From Cladosporium sp. IMV 00045 (taxonomy: Eukaryota > Ascomycota > Dothideomycetes > Cladosporiales > Cladosporiaceae), in the NCBI GenBank assembly GCA_001931905.2, contig MSJI02000918.1, forward strand, positions 62,001-126,000: a stretch of DNA of 64,000 nucleotides, given 5' to 3'. The notes beneath the pieces were generated by a model, which saw only the letters and a list, made by a program, of their open reading frames with translations, did not search any database and was not told where the DNA came from. Below, one piece after another: positions 21,818 to 32,064 of this stretch (positions are counted from its first letter, which is position 1; each line of letters begins with the position of its first letter). The position numbers and the translations under genes were made by a program.

Positions 21818-24373
21818 TCACTGTCCCATGCCGTCACCACCAGCTTCAAGGCTGGTGTCGAAGCTGAAGTTGTCGAATCCGTTTAAGCCGCCGTCATCCG
21901 TGTTAAGGAAGCTGTCAAAGTCGAAGTTGTCGAGAACATCACCTCCCGTGTTAGCCATGGGGTCGGCAAAGTCCATGCTCATGTTCAAGTTCATGTTGCT
22001 GAATTGGTCGTCACCGCCCAAGTTGCCTGTACTGCCGAAAGGCTCTTGACCGGGCGCCGAAGCATTGCCGCCTTGGTTTGGTTGCTGTCCGGGAGGTTGT
22101 TGCTGTGCACCGCCGTTGGGCATGCCACCGTTTGGTGCGCCTTGCTGCTTCTGGAAGGAGTTCTGGTTCATGGGTGTGATAGGGGTTGCCGGTGTAGGGG
22201 TGGGCGGCTGCTCGGCCTCTGAGGCAGGCGTCGCGCCAGTCTGACCACCCTTCTTGGTCGCCGACTTCTGTGAGTCAGTATCAGCTGGAACGTAATATCT
22301 AAGAAAATGTTGCTCTCTACAACATACCTTGTTGTTCTTGTTGTCTTTCTTCGATCCGGGCTTCGCCTTGTTGCTCTGGTTGGGAGTTGGCGGCGCAGGA
22401 GCCGCAGCTGGACTGCTGGGTTGGGTGCCACCGGTGGCATTGGGTTGCGGCGCAGGTGGAGGAGGCATGGCTTGGTTGCCCTGGCGAGGGGTCATATTGG
22501 GAGGAGGGGCTTGGCCGGGTTGCGGCTGGCCAGGTTGAGGCTGGCCTGGACCGGGTTGACCAGGCATCATGTTTGGAGGCATGGGCTGAGCACCTCCGGG
22601 GAATGTACCGTTCGGCATCATCTGAGCCTGCCGGTTGAGCATCTCTAGTTGACCGTGCGTTAGTTGGTGTTGCTGGCCAGGGAATTGCGGATGTGACCGA
22701 GGCATCATCTGGCCATTGGGGCCCATGACCATCTGGTTGCGCATGTTTGGCGGTACACCCTGGCTCGGGTCGAATCCAGGAGCAGGAGAGGCGCGGCCTT
22801 GCATCTGGCCGTTGGGGGACGCGCCGGGCTGCATCTTGGGCGTACCACGAGCCATTTCGTTGGGGTTGGGCGAGGGACCACCAGCGCGGCTACCTTGTGG
22901 CGACATGTTTGGAGCGAACTGACCATTGGCTCCGGGCGGGATGCCAGGATGCGACATGCTGTCCTGTTCCTGTCGCGCCATCAAGAGGCGTTTCTTGTTC
23001 TGCTGTTCGAGCAGCATCAACTGCATCTGATAGTCTTGCAAGGCGTGATTGCCAGCGTTGGGGCCAGACTGGCCGCCGGCGGCGGCGACGGCTGCGGTGG
23101 GAACCATACCGGGTCGCATTCCACCATTCTGAAAATCGGCGAGAGACGCGTCCATGCCAGCTTGGCTGAGAGGACTTCCTTGGGTGCCGGCAGGGCCCAT
23201 TGCTGCGGAGACGTTCGGAGGCATGCCCTTGTTCATGTTAGACTTTGCTTGATTCAAGGCATTCATCGTAGATTGTTGCATTTGGTGCGAATATAGATCC
23301 ACAGACTTTCGTTGTGCGTTAGTGGGCTGCATTGCAATGAGATGGAATTGCTCTGGAGGCATAGCTCCTGGATCGATGCCAGCACTGGTGAGCAGCTCAC
23401 GGGTGTGGTTTGCTGCGGCAGGGTCGAGGGAGGAGGGGTTATCGGGACCCACCTGAGAGTTTGGCATTTGGCCCTGCTGACCGGGGCGTGCGCCCATCTG
23501 CTGCACGTTCCCGTCCAATCGTTGCCGCTTGGGCGACGGCGCATCGCCAGCGCCTGGGGATCCTGAACGTGGACCATTCATTTCCATCTGGGAGTTGGAG
23601 CGTTCCATTTGCGAGCCTTGCATCATTTGCTGCTGGTTCTGGGCGGCGCGCATGCGCTGCATCTGCGCCAATTGTTGCGGGTTCCTAGAAGAAGAGAAGA
23701 AATTGTGTCAGCATCAACGCGCGGGTGGTGCGACGTGCACGTGTGGGAGAGATCTTCGGCAGGCATACATGTTTCCGGCGCCGGCATTCTGCATCGCGGC
23801 CTTCTTGAGATCGTTGGGCATCATGCCATTGCTCATCATCGACATATTGCGCATGTTCTGTTGCATCGCGGGGTCCATGGCACCCATCAGGTTTCCACGC
23901 GCCTTCTGTCCCGCACGCTGCGCGGTGAGATAGCCCAGAGTGGAAGGCTTGCTCCCGGCGTTGCGACGCGAGTTGTAGATGTCCCAGAACTGGAACCACC
24001 AGTCCTGCAGAAAAGGGCCGCCGTCGCTGTTCATCACGGGTTCGGGCAAGTCCTTTGGTCTGTCAGTGTCCATGTCGTCGACGCCATTGGTCTGATTCTG
24101 GCGCTGGCCGGGCGACTGCTTCTGGGTGAGCAGCTCCATGTTTGAGGACTGGTGCATGGCGCGCGCAATGTCATAATGCTGATTGCGCAGGAAGTAGTCG
24201 TAGATGTATGTGTTGAGGCGCTTGATGGTTTCGTTGGGGTCGCTGACGGCGGTCAGAGAGCCTCCGTTGGTGGGAGTGCCAGCCTGCGGTTGCTGTTGCT
24301 GCTGCTGTTGCGACGGGGGAGCGCCGCCGACAGGGCCGCCCATACCGCCCATATTCATCTGAGGCTGGCTCAT
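21818..24373 (-). CDS. somA: LisH-domain transcription regulator Som1/SomA
   Basis: Exons 23769-24373, 22328-23684 and 21818-22267 give 803 residues. The N-terminus has a Gln run then a LisH motif (IKRLNTYIYDYFLRNQHYD, about residues 46-75), and the conserved FLQDWWFQFWDIYNSRR block. The rest is low-complexity: Met/Gln/Pro/Gly-rich repeats (QPQPGQPQPGQ), KRQRLDG, and an acidic C-terminus with NFDFDSFLN and FDNFSF that looks like an activation domain. This is the architecture of Som1/SomA/Flo8, which acts downstream of cAMP-PKA and controls adhesion, conidiation and virulence in other moulds; that role is inferred. The upstream region is unusually long (over 2 kb). Confidence 0.88.
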
Positions 24374-26721
24374 GATGGAGCGACAGCAGGGGAGCGGGGT
24401 GAGGCTGCGCCCGGGGGACTAAGCACGCGAAGGCTGCGGTCTGGGTCGAGATGCGCTCGCGGAGTTGGTGCCGTGGGGGTAGAGTGTGTGCCAGACGCAG
24501 CGCGCGCGCGTCGGCGGGTTGATGGACGAGGCCGAGGATGGAGGTGGAGGGCGAGATTGGCGCGGGATGGGTATGGATGCGAAGAGAGCGGTAGGGTTGG
24601 GGTGGAGGTGGTGGATAGGTGGAGTTGAGTGTCGAAGTCGGAGCGGTGGTGGTGGTGGTGTGGTGCGGTGGCTGGCTGGCTGTGCTCTCTCTCTCACTCT
24701 CTGGGGGGGGAAAGCGCGGCCGAAGCTACTGCTGGCCCTGCGCGCGGTAACGGCGGCGGCCTGAGGTTGTGCTTTATGGCTTTCCCGAGGGGGGTGAAGA
24801 GCGGGCGGGCGCAGTCGATGGGTGGGTATAGATGAAGTACAATAAAGAGATGGACAGTAGTATTGTCAATACTCACATGTCTTGTAGGTGCAACAAGAGA
24901 GTGAATGTGACGGTGGTATGGGTGTATTGGATGTCAGGAGCAGGCTAGCAGCGGTGCGGCGTGGGAAAGGATGCGATGGGGGATGGGATGATGATTGATG
25001 GTGGCAGGCGGCGGCGGATGCAGGAGAGTTTGGATTTGGTTTGAGAGCGCCGGGTGCCCAGCTTGGCGGGCGACTTCGATGCGCTGCGATGCGATGCGAT
25101 GATGGACATGCCCGATTCTCGCTGGCACAGACTCGAAAGACTGATGACTAGGTATCCATACTGACTTTTTGACAGGTTGATTGACAGGTTGGTGGCAGAC
25201 AGTACTAGGCATTTGATAGACAGCAGACACAGACAGCACACAAGACAAGGCTTCCTCAGCAAGATGATGATGGTGGAGGAGCTGCGCGCTGATCAAGAGG
25301 CAAAGGGTCCAGCAGTAGCAGTTTGGAGGATCATGTATATCATCTAAAATAAATAATACTTACTTCCACTCACTAACATGTGCATGTGTATATACCTCGC
25401 CCGAATCCTCAACTCTCCAAAATATCATCCACACGCACAACGTCGAAAATACCATCCAACACGGCTATCGCAGGTCTTCTTTCCATCCAAGAAGCTCCTC
25501 CACCTCCCATCGCGCAATCCGCGCAGATCGAAGATTGGGCCTGCCTGCCAGACATCCACCCACCTACCACGTGATTTCGCCCAACCAACAACACCAGCCA
25601 TTGGCCCTGACAGCCCATGAAGCCCGCCGCGCCGCGCCCAATTCCCTTTACCAATGCGTTGAGTTGCCCGACCACCATCACGGAACCATCACCTGTCATG
25701 GCCGTGACCAGCTCTCGATAGCCTATCGGTGAGCTCTATCACACATTCGCTATTTTGCTATCTTGAGAATGTTCACGATTATTATCGCTGGATATCATTT
25801 CCCACGTCCTAAGAGTTGAAGTCGTCAAAAGCTGGAGAAGAGCCGGCCGATCTCTGCACCGTTCGTGAACTACTGTTGCTGGTCCCTGGTGCAGTGATGG
25901 CTGCTTCTTCCAAGCTTCTCTCCAACAGAGCGGATCCCTCCCCATTTATCAAACAAACTAAAAGCAGGAAGACAGCGCGTGGAGCCTTTGCACTGTTTGA
26001 GCAAAGCAAACCCGACTTCATACGATTTCTTAAGAGGATGTTGCAACGATTCTCGCGTTCCAATTGTTATGTCTGCCTTACATCTCCGCTCTTTATGATG
26101 AATGCGCGCATATTTCCAACTGATAAAGACCCAAATACAATGCTTGCACAACGGCTCGGGACCGAAGGAGAAGTGTGCATCGCAGTACACGGCTTCTTTG
26201 GAAGTACCTCAAAAAAACATCATGTATCACCACTCGATAGAATAGTCCAAGCCCAAACGGCCCATGGTGTTTCGAAGCATCACATACTCGCTTCCGTCAC
26301 GGTGTAACTGGACTTTCTCCTGACACATCGTCTGTTCCATCCAAAACGTTTCCTGGTAAGATACCTAGTAAGAGTTGCAGGACACGCGATACCAGCGTGC
26401 GATCGCAGGATTTCTCAATGAAGGTCGGGAATCATGTTCTCGTCAATGGTAGTAAACATTGCCGTGACTGCTTGCCTGTTCCCGGAAGGAATGCCATCTG
26501 ATGTTTCTACCATAGAATACCCCTGGACCAAGTCCGTAGTAGCAGGCCTAAAGGAGCAGAAATGGGAACGTTCGTAGCAGAGGATGTGACGGGACATTGC
26601 AGCAGCTGCATGGCAGATATGGTGATTCCTCTTTCTTCGTCGTTATGATATATGCATCTTGAGCCTCTCCTGGCCAGAGTCTGTGTCCCTTTTTTCTCTT
26701 CTCTTTCTTTAATTCCTTTCT
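24374..26721. other. 2.3-kb region between SomA and BET3
   Basis: Long promoter/leader region of the Som1-like gene at left, with microsatellite tracts, then sequence with no recognised gene. A + strand frame at 25816-26307 (163 codons) has no recognisable domain and was not accepted. Confidence 0.4.
24645..24710. repeat. Microsatellite cluster in SomA leader
   Basis: Consecutive simple tracts: about five GGT units, three GGCT units, a CT run, then eight G. They lie about 270 nt upstream of the Som1-like start codon, so they fall in its promoter or 5' leader. Confidence 0.8.
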
Positions 26722-27572
26722 TCACTCATCATCAGGAGGCATTTCATCCTCAATATACCGTATCAGCGTGATCCTCATTTCCGTCGTATCATTCCCGCGC
26801 AGAACATCGCTCACAAACCGAGCCTCGACTTGCATTTGCACCTGTTGCACGTAGAAGTCAGCAAAAGTTCACCCAGCAACATCACCATACAAAGCCAATC
26901 CAACAAGAACAAGAACATACCATCTCCAACGCCCCCCTCACAACCCCACAAAGCAAATTACTAAACCACAACTCCTCCTGCGCCCTCCCATCATCCGGCA
27001 ACTCCACAAAATCCGCGAGCGGATTCTCCTCAAAAACCAACCCAAAGCTCTTCCCGTCCTGGCTCCACCCCGTCACGACCAGCGTGACGTTCATGAACAC
27101 CTTAAAACCGACTTTGCTGATGACCTCTGCGGTCTCGCGGAAGTTCGCGCAGTGGCCCGTGTTGGATTTCGCCAGGAAGTCTTCGATCAGCCGCACGCCG
27201 ATGTTGTAGCCCATGCGGTCCAGCTCGGCGTTGACGGCGGCATAGTCGGTTTTTGTGCTGCTGCTGGGGAGCGTGAGGTCGCGGCAGAGAGAGGCGACGA
27301 TTGTCCCGTAGGTGAGGGTTACGACTTCGGTGTTGATTTTGTCGACGCGCGATCTGGGGGGTAGGTTAGGGTGGGTGTTTGGGGGGGGAGGTGGGAGGGT
27401 AGTGGGGGTGAGGTGTTTGTTTGGTTGGTTTCGGGGATTGGCTTACTTCCATACTCTGGTTCGGGTTACATGTTAGCTTTTGCTGCGCTTTAAAGAGGCT
27501 TTCAAGGGATGCTGAATCCATTGCGGTGCAGGCTCACTCTTCTCCCACGCGGGCGTATTTGTTTGACGCCAT
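26722..27572 (-). CDS. BET3: TRAPP subunit BET3 with 9-nt microexon
   Basis: Exons 27538-27572 (35 nt), 27447-27455 (9 nt), 26921-27353 and 26722-26841 give 198 residues, close to yeast Bet3 (193). The joined N-terminus reads [19 protein letters not shown], matching the family; the VWK part comes from the 9-nt exon. The core has [56 protein letters not shown] and [20 protein letters not shown]. Bet3 is a core subunit of TRAPP complexes, acting as Rab exchange factor and tether on Golgi membranes; the family cysteine that is palmitoylated may be the Cys of SLCRDL. The gene is divergent from SNRNP40. Confidence 0.92.
27355..27414 (+). other. G-run tract in BET3 intron
   Basis: The + strand here has repeated runs of two to eight G separated by one to five bases, a sequence able to form G-quadruplexes. 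It lies within the second BET3 intron (27354-27446), so the transcript carries the C-rich complement. Confidence 0.7.
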
Positions 27573-28109
27573 GGCTGTTGGTGTTGTTGTTGTGGTATAC
27601 TATGCAATGCGACTGCGCGGGGTTCTCTGCTCGCGCGCGATGATGTCCCTTTAGCTCATTACTCGAGGGTTGAGGCAGAAACGAGCAAGATGGCTCTATT
27701 GTGTAGGTAAATGTTCAGTTGTGGTCAATGTGTGAACAAGGGTCCGATGGGTGTTTGTATGAGCGAAGGAGCCGCTATCGCGGATCAAAGCCGTTGATCA
27801 GCTGTGAGAGCAAGAGAAGCGACGTCAAAAAGTCTGGCTCACGGCTGGGGAAGCTGCGACTGGAGATTGAAGACACCACTTCACTTCATTTTTCCCATTC
27901 TATGAACCTGCGCCGCTTTGCAAAAGAGGAAGGAGCTGTATCTATTTTCTGGACACTTGAGCCACCCAAATTCCACACATTACAACAAGCCCGCTGCATC
28001 GCGATCTTCCAACCGCGCAACCAACGCTGCCGAAACTCAGCCATTGCGAAACAATACCTAGCTTGAGAAGTGGAAAAGATAGAGAAAAAGCAAGAAACAT
28101 ACAAACAAG
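27573..28109. promoter_or_regulatory. BET3/SNRNP40 divergent promoter
   Basis: The 537 nt between the start codons of two divergent housekeeping genes must contain both promoters. No specific element was identified. Confidence 0.5.
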
Positions 28110-29328
28110 ATGTCCGGCGAAAAGCGACCAGCATCCTTCGGCAGCACACAACTGGTAAAGCGCGCCAGGCCAGACGACAACGGCAATGAACTGGCAACAA
28201 CCAACGGCTCGGGCGCCGGCGCCCTCATCCAAGGAGTGAGTCTACCGGGCAAAAAAGAGAAAAGCTGCTGTACAATGGCTAAAAGCTGCGGACTTGCAAG
28301 GCGCGAACGAGTGCTGATCTGTGTTGGGTATGAGTAGGGCAACAGAGCGGCAGGCTTGCAGGCCTCTGTCATGGAACTGAGCGGTACGAACGACATCCTT
28401 CCTTGCCTTCGTATGAAAAAAAGACTGACAATCCCTCACAGGTCACTCAGGCGAAGTATTCTGTGCGCGCTTCGACCCGACCGGCTCACACATTGCCTCC
28501 GGCGGCATGGACCGCAACATCCACCTGTGGCACACTTCCGGCGACTGCGCCAACTACGGCATGCTGAGCGGACACAAGAGCGCGGTGCTCGACCTGCACT
28601 GGTCGCGCGACAGTGGCGTCATCTACAGCGCGAGCGCGGACATGCACATCGCATCGTGGAACGCGGAGACCGGCGAGCGCATCAGACGGCACGTCGGGCA
28701 CGAGGAGGTGATCAACTGCATCGACGTGAGCAAGCGCGGGGAGGAGTTCCTCGTCTCCGGAAGCGACGACGGGTACATCGGGATCTGGGACCCGCGCGCC
28801 AAGATGGCCATGGACTTCATCGAGACGGCCTACCCGGTCACGGCGGTGTGTCTGGCCGAAGCCGGCAACGAGCTCTACTCCGGCGGCATCGACAACGACA
28901 TCCGCGTGTGGGACCTGCGCATGAAGAAGGAGTCGTACGCCCTGCCGGGCCACGCCGACACGGTGACGTCGCTGGCGGTGTCGCCGGACTCGCAGACGCT
29001 GCTGTCGCAGAGCCACGACAACACGGTGCGCACGTGGGACGTGCGGCCTTTCGCGCCGGCGGACCGCGCGGTGCGGGTTTTCGACGGCGCCGTGGCGGGG
29101 CTGGAGAAGAATCTCCTCCGCGCGTGCTGGGACGGCGAGGGCAGGAGGATCGCGGCGAGCGGTGGCGATGGCTCGGTGACTGTATGGGAGAACGCGAGCG
29201 GGAAGATGCTGCACAAGCTGCCCGGGCACAAGGGTACTGTCAACGATGTGAGGATTTCGCCCGACGGCAGTATGATTCTGAGCGCGAGCACGGATCGCAC
29301 CATGTTGCTTGGTGAGCTTCCTCGGTGA
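28110..29328 (+). CDS. cwf17: U5 snRNP WD40 protein (SNRNP40/Cwf17)
   Basis: Exons 28110-28235, 28338-28383 (46 nt) and 28442-29328 give 352 residues, close to human SNRNP40 (357). After a short N-terminal tail (MSGEKRPASFGSTQLVKRAR) seven WD40 repeats form a full propeller: examples are GHSGEVFCARFDPTGSHIAS, LSGHKSAVLDLHWSRDSGVI, VGHEEVINCIDVSKRGEEFL, LPGHADTVTSLAVSPDSQTL and LPGHKGTVNDVRISPDGSMI. The protein sits with Prp8 in U5 snRNP and active spliceosomes. The third exon is very GC-rich at codon third positions, unlike the flanks. No start ambiguity. Confidence 0.93.
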
Positions 29329-29630
29329 GGCGCATGAAATTTAATCGAGTTGAAGAAGGAGTGAGTTGGGAAAGAGAAAAATGTCAATACCCCTTGTGCA
29401 GGACAGTCGATTATCCTCGAAAAATTACGAGCGTTTCTTATACATGAACAAGAGTGACAGCCAGCCATCACCCGTCGACCAAATTGATCAAGTCTCATCA
29501 ATGCCTCAAGCGCGATTCTCACGAACCCTCATGAGGACGGACTAGAAGAATCCTCACGGTCCCTCCATCCCGCCCAAACGCGCCTTAACAAACCCTATCC
29601 ATGAACCCACTCGCCTGCCCTTCCCTCACC
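29329..29630. other. Short intergenic, convergent gene ends
   Basis: About 300 nt between the ends of two convergent genes; presumably overlapping or abutting 3' UTRs. Nothing else visible. Confidence 0.4.
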
Positions 29631-30924
29631 CTACCCCCTCACCCTCCCAACCACCCCATCCCCCTCCTTCACGACCTCCTCATACCCAGGCGAAGGCAAC
29701 CCACCCCCCTCCCCACCCAGAATCACAGGCGACGGCACAGCCTGCCAATGCAACAAGTCCGGATTCGCGCGCACGCTACTCTTCGTGCTCCCATACGCCG
29801 GCGGCGGAGCCTTGCTGCTGTGGGAAGAAGCTTCGCGTACGCCATCGTCGTCTTCGTCTTCTTCCATGGAAGGCAGGGAGAAGACTTGCGCCATTTCCCG
29901 GCCGGCGCGGTGGACGTCGCGTCTACTGTCGTGCATAACCGGGTCCGAGACGACGTGCACAGGGATGGGCGTGGGCGGGACGAAATGCTCATCAGAGCAG
30001 AGGAGGATGGAGGGCTCGTCCCGCGGCTAGACTCCTGCTTTCAGAACTACCATCACGCGCGTGCGCGTTGTGCGCTCTCCTCTTCCGTCTGCGAGGCGCG
30101 GGTTCGATGCGTACGATTCGCGTTTTGCTGCGGCTGAGAAGACGGAGCGGAAACAGCACAGACGCACCAAGGAGTGAATGAAAGCTATGGTCGTGAGGAG
30201 GAGGGAGAGGACGAAGAGGACGTGGAGGATGGGGGAGACGGGGGAGGAGGTCGCTAGGGCTAGGTCTGAGGGGACGATGGTGTTGTCAGTGTTGTGTTGC
30301 GTGATTCTGTTGTAAGGAGGATGGTGGACACTCACACGTTCCCAAAAGACCACAGACGACGCACGCGAGGATGGTGCTGATGGTCCATTGCACAGCATTG
30401 GAGGGAGGACTCCGGTGGCGTTCTTGCTTGTGCTTACGGGGTTTGGCGTGTCGACGCTTCCAGGCTTGTTGTTGGCGTTCGATTTGTTTCTGATGGATGA
30501 AAATCGACAAGGCAGGGGAGCTGAGGTCTGGGTGCCCGTTGGCTGTGAGGACTCGTGTGTTGTCAAGTACTGCTGTATCTGGTCGATTTGCGGGCTCTTG
30601 ATGTCGCCATGGCGGGAAGAGGACTCCCGGTATCTCCTCTGGTGGAGTAGTTGGTGTCGACTCTGTGGGACTTGTTGGTCGTACGTTCGATCGAGTAGAT
30701 TGCTTCTCTGTTCCGGATTTCGCAATGACAGGGCTTGGAAGGATATTCAAGTCATGTGAATGGGCCCATGGCGATACTGGAGAAATAGCAGCACTCCCAT
30801 GGCCTAGCACGGATCGACGTAGAAGATCTCGAACATTGTCATGCACACGCGACAACCGCGACGGTCGCGAATCTTCCACAATCCCGGCCTCCAAATTACC
30901 AGAGTCAGGCAAAGGACTGCGCAT
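29631..30924 (-). pseudogene. Two-TM membrane protein interrupted by TAG
   Basis: Exons 30336-30924 and 29631-30265 (66-nt intron plus flank, split codon Tyr) keep one frame for 408 codons except for a TAG at 30027-30029. The first part is a 170-residue hydrophilic domain with QKQIERQQQAWKRRHAKPRK, then two hydrophobic segments (AVQWTISTILACVVCGLLG and PILHVLFVLSLLLTTIAFI). After the stop the frame continues with PPTPIPVHVVSDPV and ends with APPPAYGSTKSSVRANPDLL, a tail pattern I recall from a fungal family of small membrane proteins of unknown function. The tail therefore belongs to the gene. The only intron that would remove the stop is 30 nt, too short to splice. Function unknown. Confidence 0.6.
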
Positions 30925-32064
30925 GGTCGACTAGATACGCAATGTCAAGGTAAATGAAGAGAAAGGCCACCGAGTCGATCATTCATAGCAATGTAAGAAA
31001 GACCACAAGAAACATCAACCCGTGAAGAAACGCAATCGTCTTAGAAATCTCGAAAGAAAACAATCGCGTTCAAAAACAAACCAAAAAGCCTACAACCTTG
31101 CATGTCCTCTCAGCTTGCATCCTCGACGAACCCCTTCCGACACGACATGATAGGTCCACAACCTCCCTTAACAAGCAAACGTGCAACGTAGCACAGCAGA
31201 CCGTCAAAGCACAATTGAGCCGTCAGGAACAATGCAGCAACATCGATAATGCAACGCCTACAAAGAAACCAAGCAAGAAAGGAAAAAGAAGGTGTGTATC
31301 ACCAGACGAGAGGCAAAAAACGCAAAAGCGCCACACCCACGAAGGAAGCGAAGAGACGACAGCCAATGAGTGGGGCTCTACCTTCGCAGCAGGGACGTGC
31401 CGCGCGAATTGGAGTGTGAATCAGAAGAGAACTGGGTGATGAGATGGTGTGGTGGTGTTGCTGCGGGAATCTGAAACCGGCTTGGGTGCAGCGGGACCGG
31501 CTTGTTGGGCTGGAGCTTCGGTGGCCAATCGACGCTGGTGACAGGGGTTGGGCTGCTGCTCATGCGTGAGCGGGTGCATCAACTGACTGTTATGATGTAT
31601 ATTCTGATGGGTATGGTTGCGGTGGCGAAGATGGAAGGTGTGCGTGATCAGGCACCAAGGACTCTTGACGTGTGGCGACAAGTAGTAAAGTAGCTAGCGT
31701 TCGATGCATTGCAACGCTGTTTGCTATTTGACTGAAGTCGAGCAAAGTCGCAAATGGCAGACACGGTCAGTGATTGGTGCGAAACTGTTGGGTCGATGAT
31801 GACGGGTAAATACTAACGACAAAAGAAATGAGCTGGTGGCATAGTGGTAGGTAGGTATATACACTAGAAATTAACTATAAGAAATATGGTAATATGTAAA
31901 AGTAGATCTGATCGGTGAGAGCACCTCAATCATTCAGTCCAGTCAAAGAATAAAAAGAAAAGGTATAAAACGAAAAGTTATTTGTTCGTGATGCTGGCAC
32001 ACGGCAGTGCACCAAGCTCGAATCCAACAAAATGGATTCAATTTAGCACTCCATCAGAAGCCAC
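30925..32064. other. Intergenic, no gene recognised
   Basis: Promoter of the membrane-protein gene at left and the 3' region of the secreted repeat protein at right. AT-rich towards 31860-32000. No recognisable coding sequence. Confidence 0.4.

Noticed and set aside
25816..26307. 163-codon + strand open frame
   Set aside because: No recognisable domain, no conserved-looking motif, and a competing frame on the other strand. Possible but unsupported.
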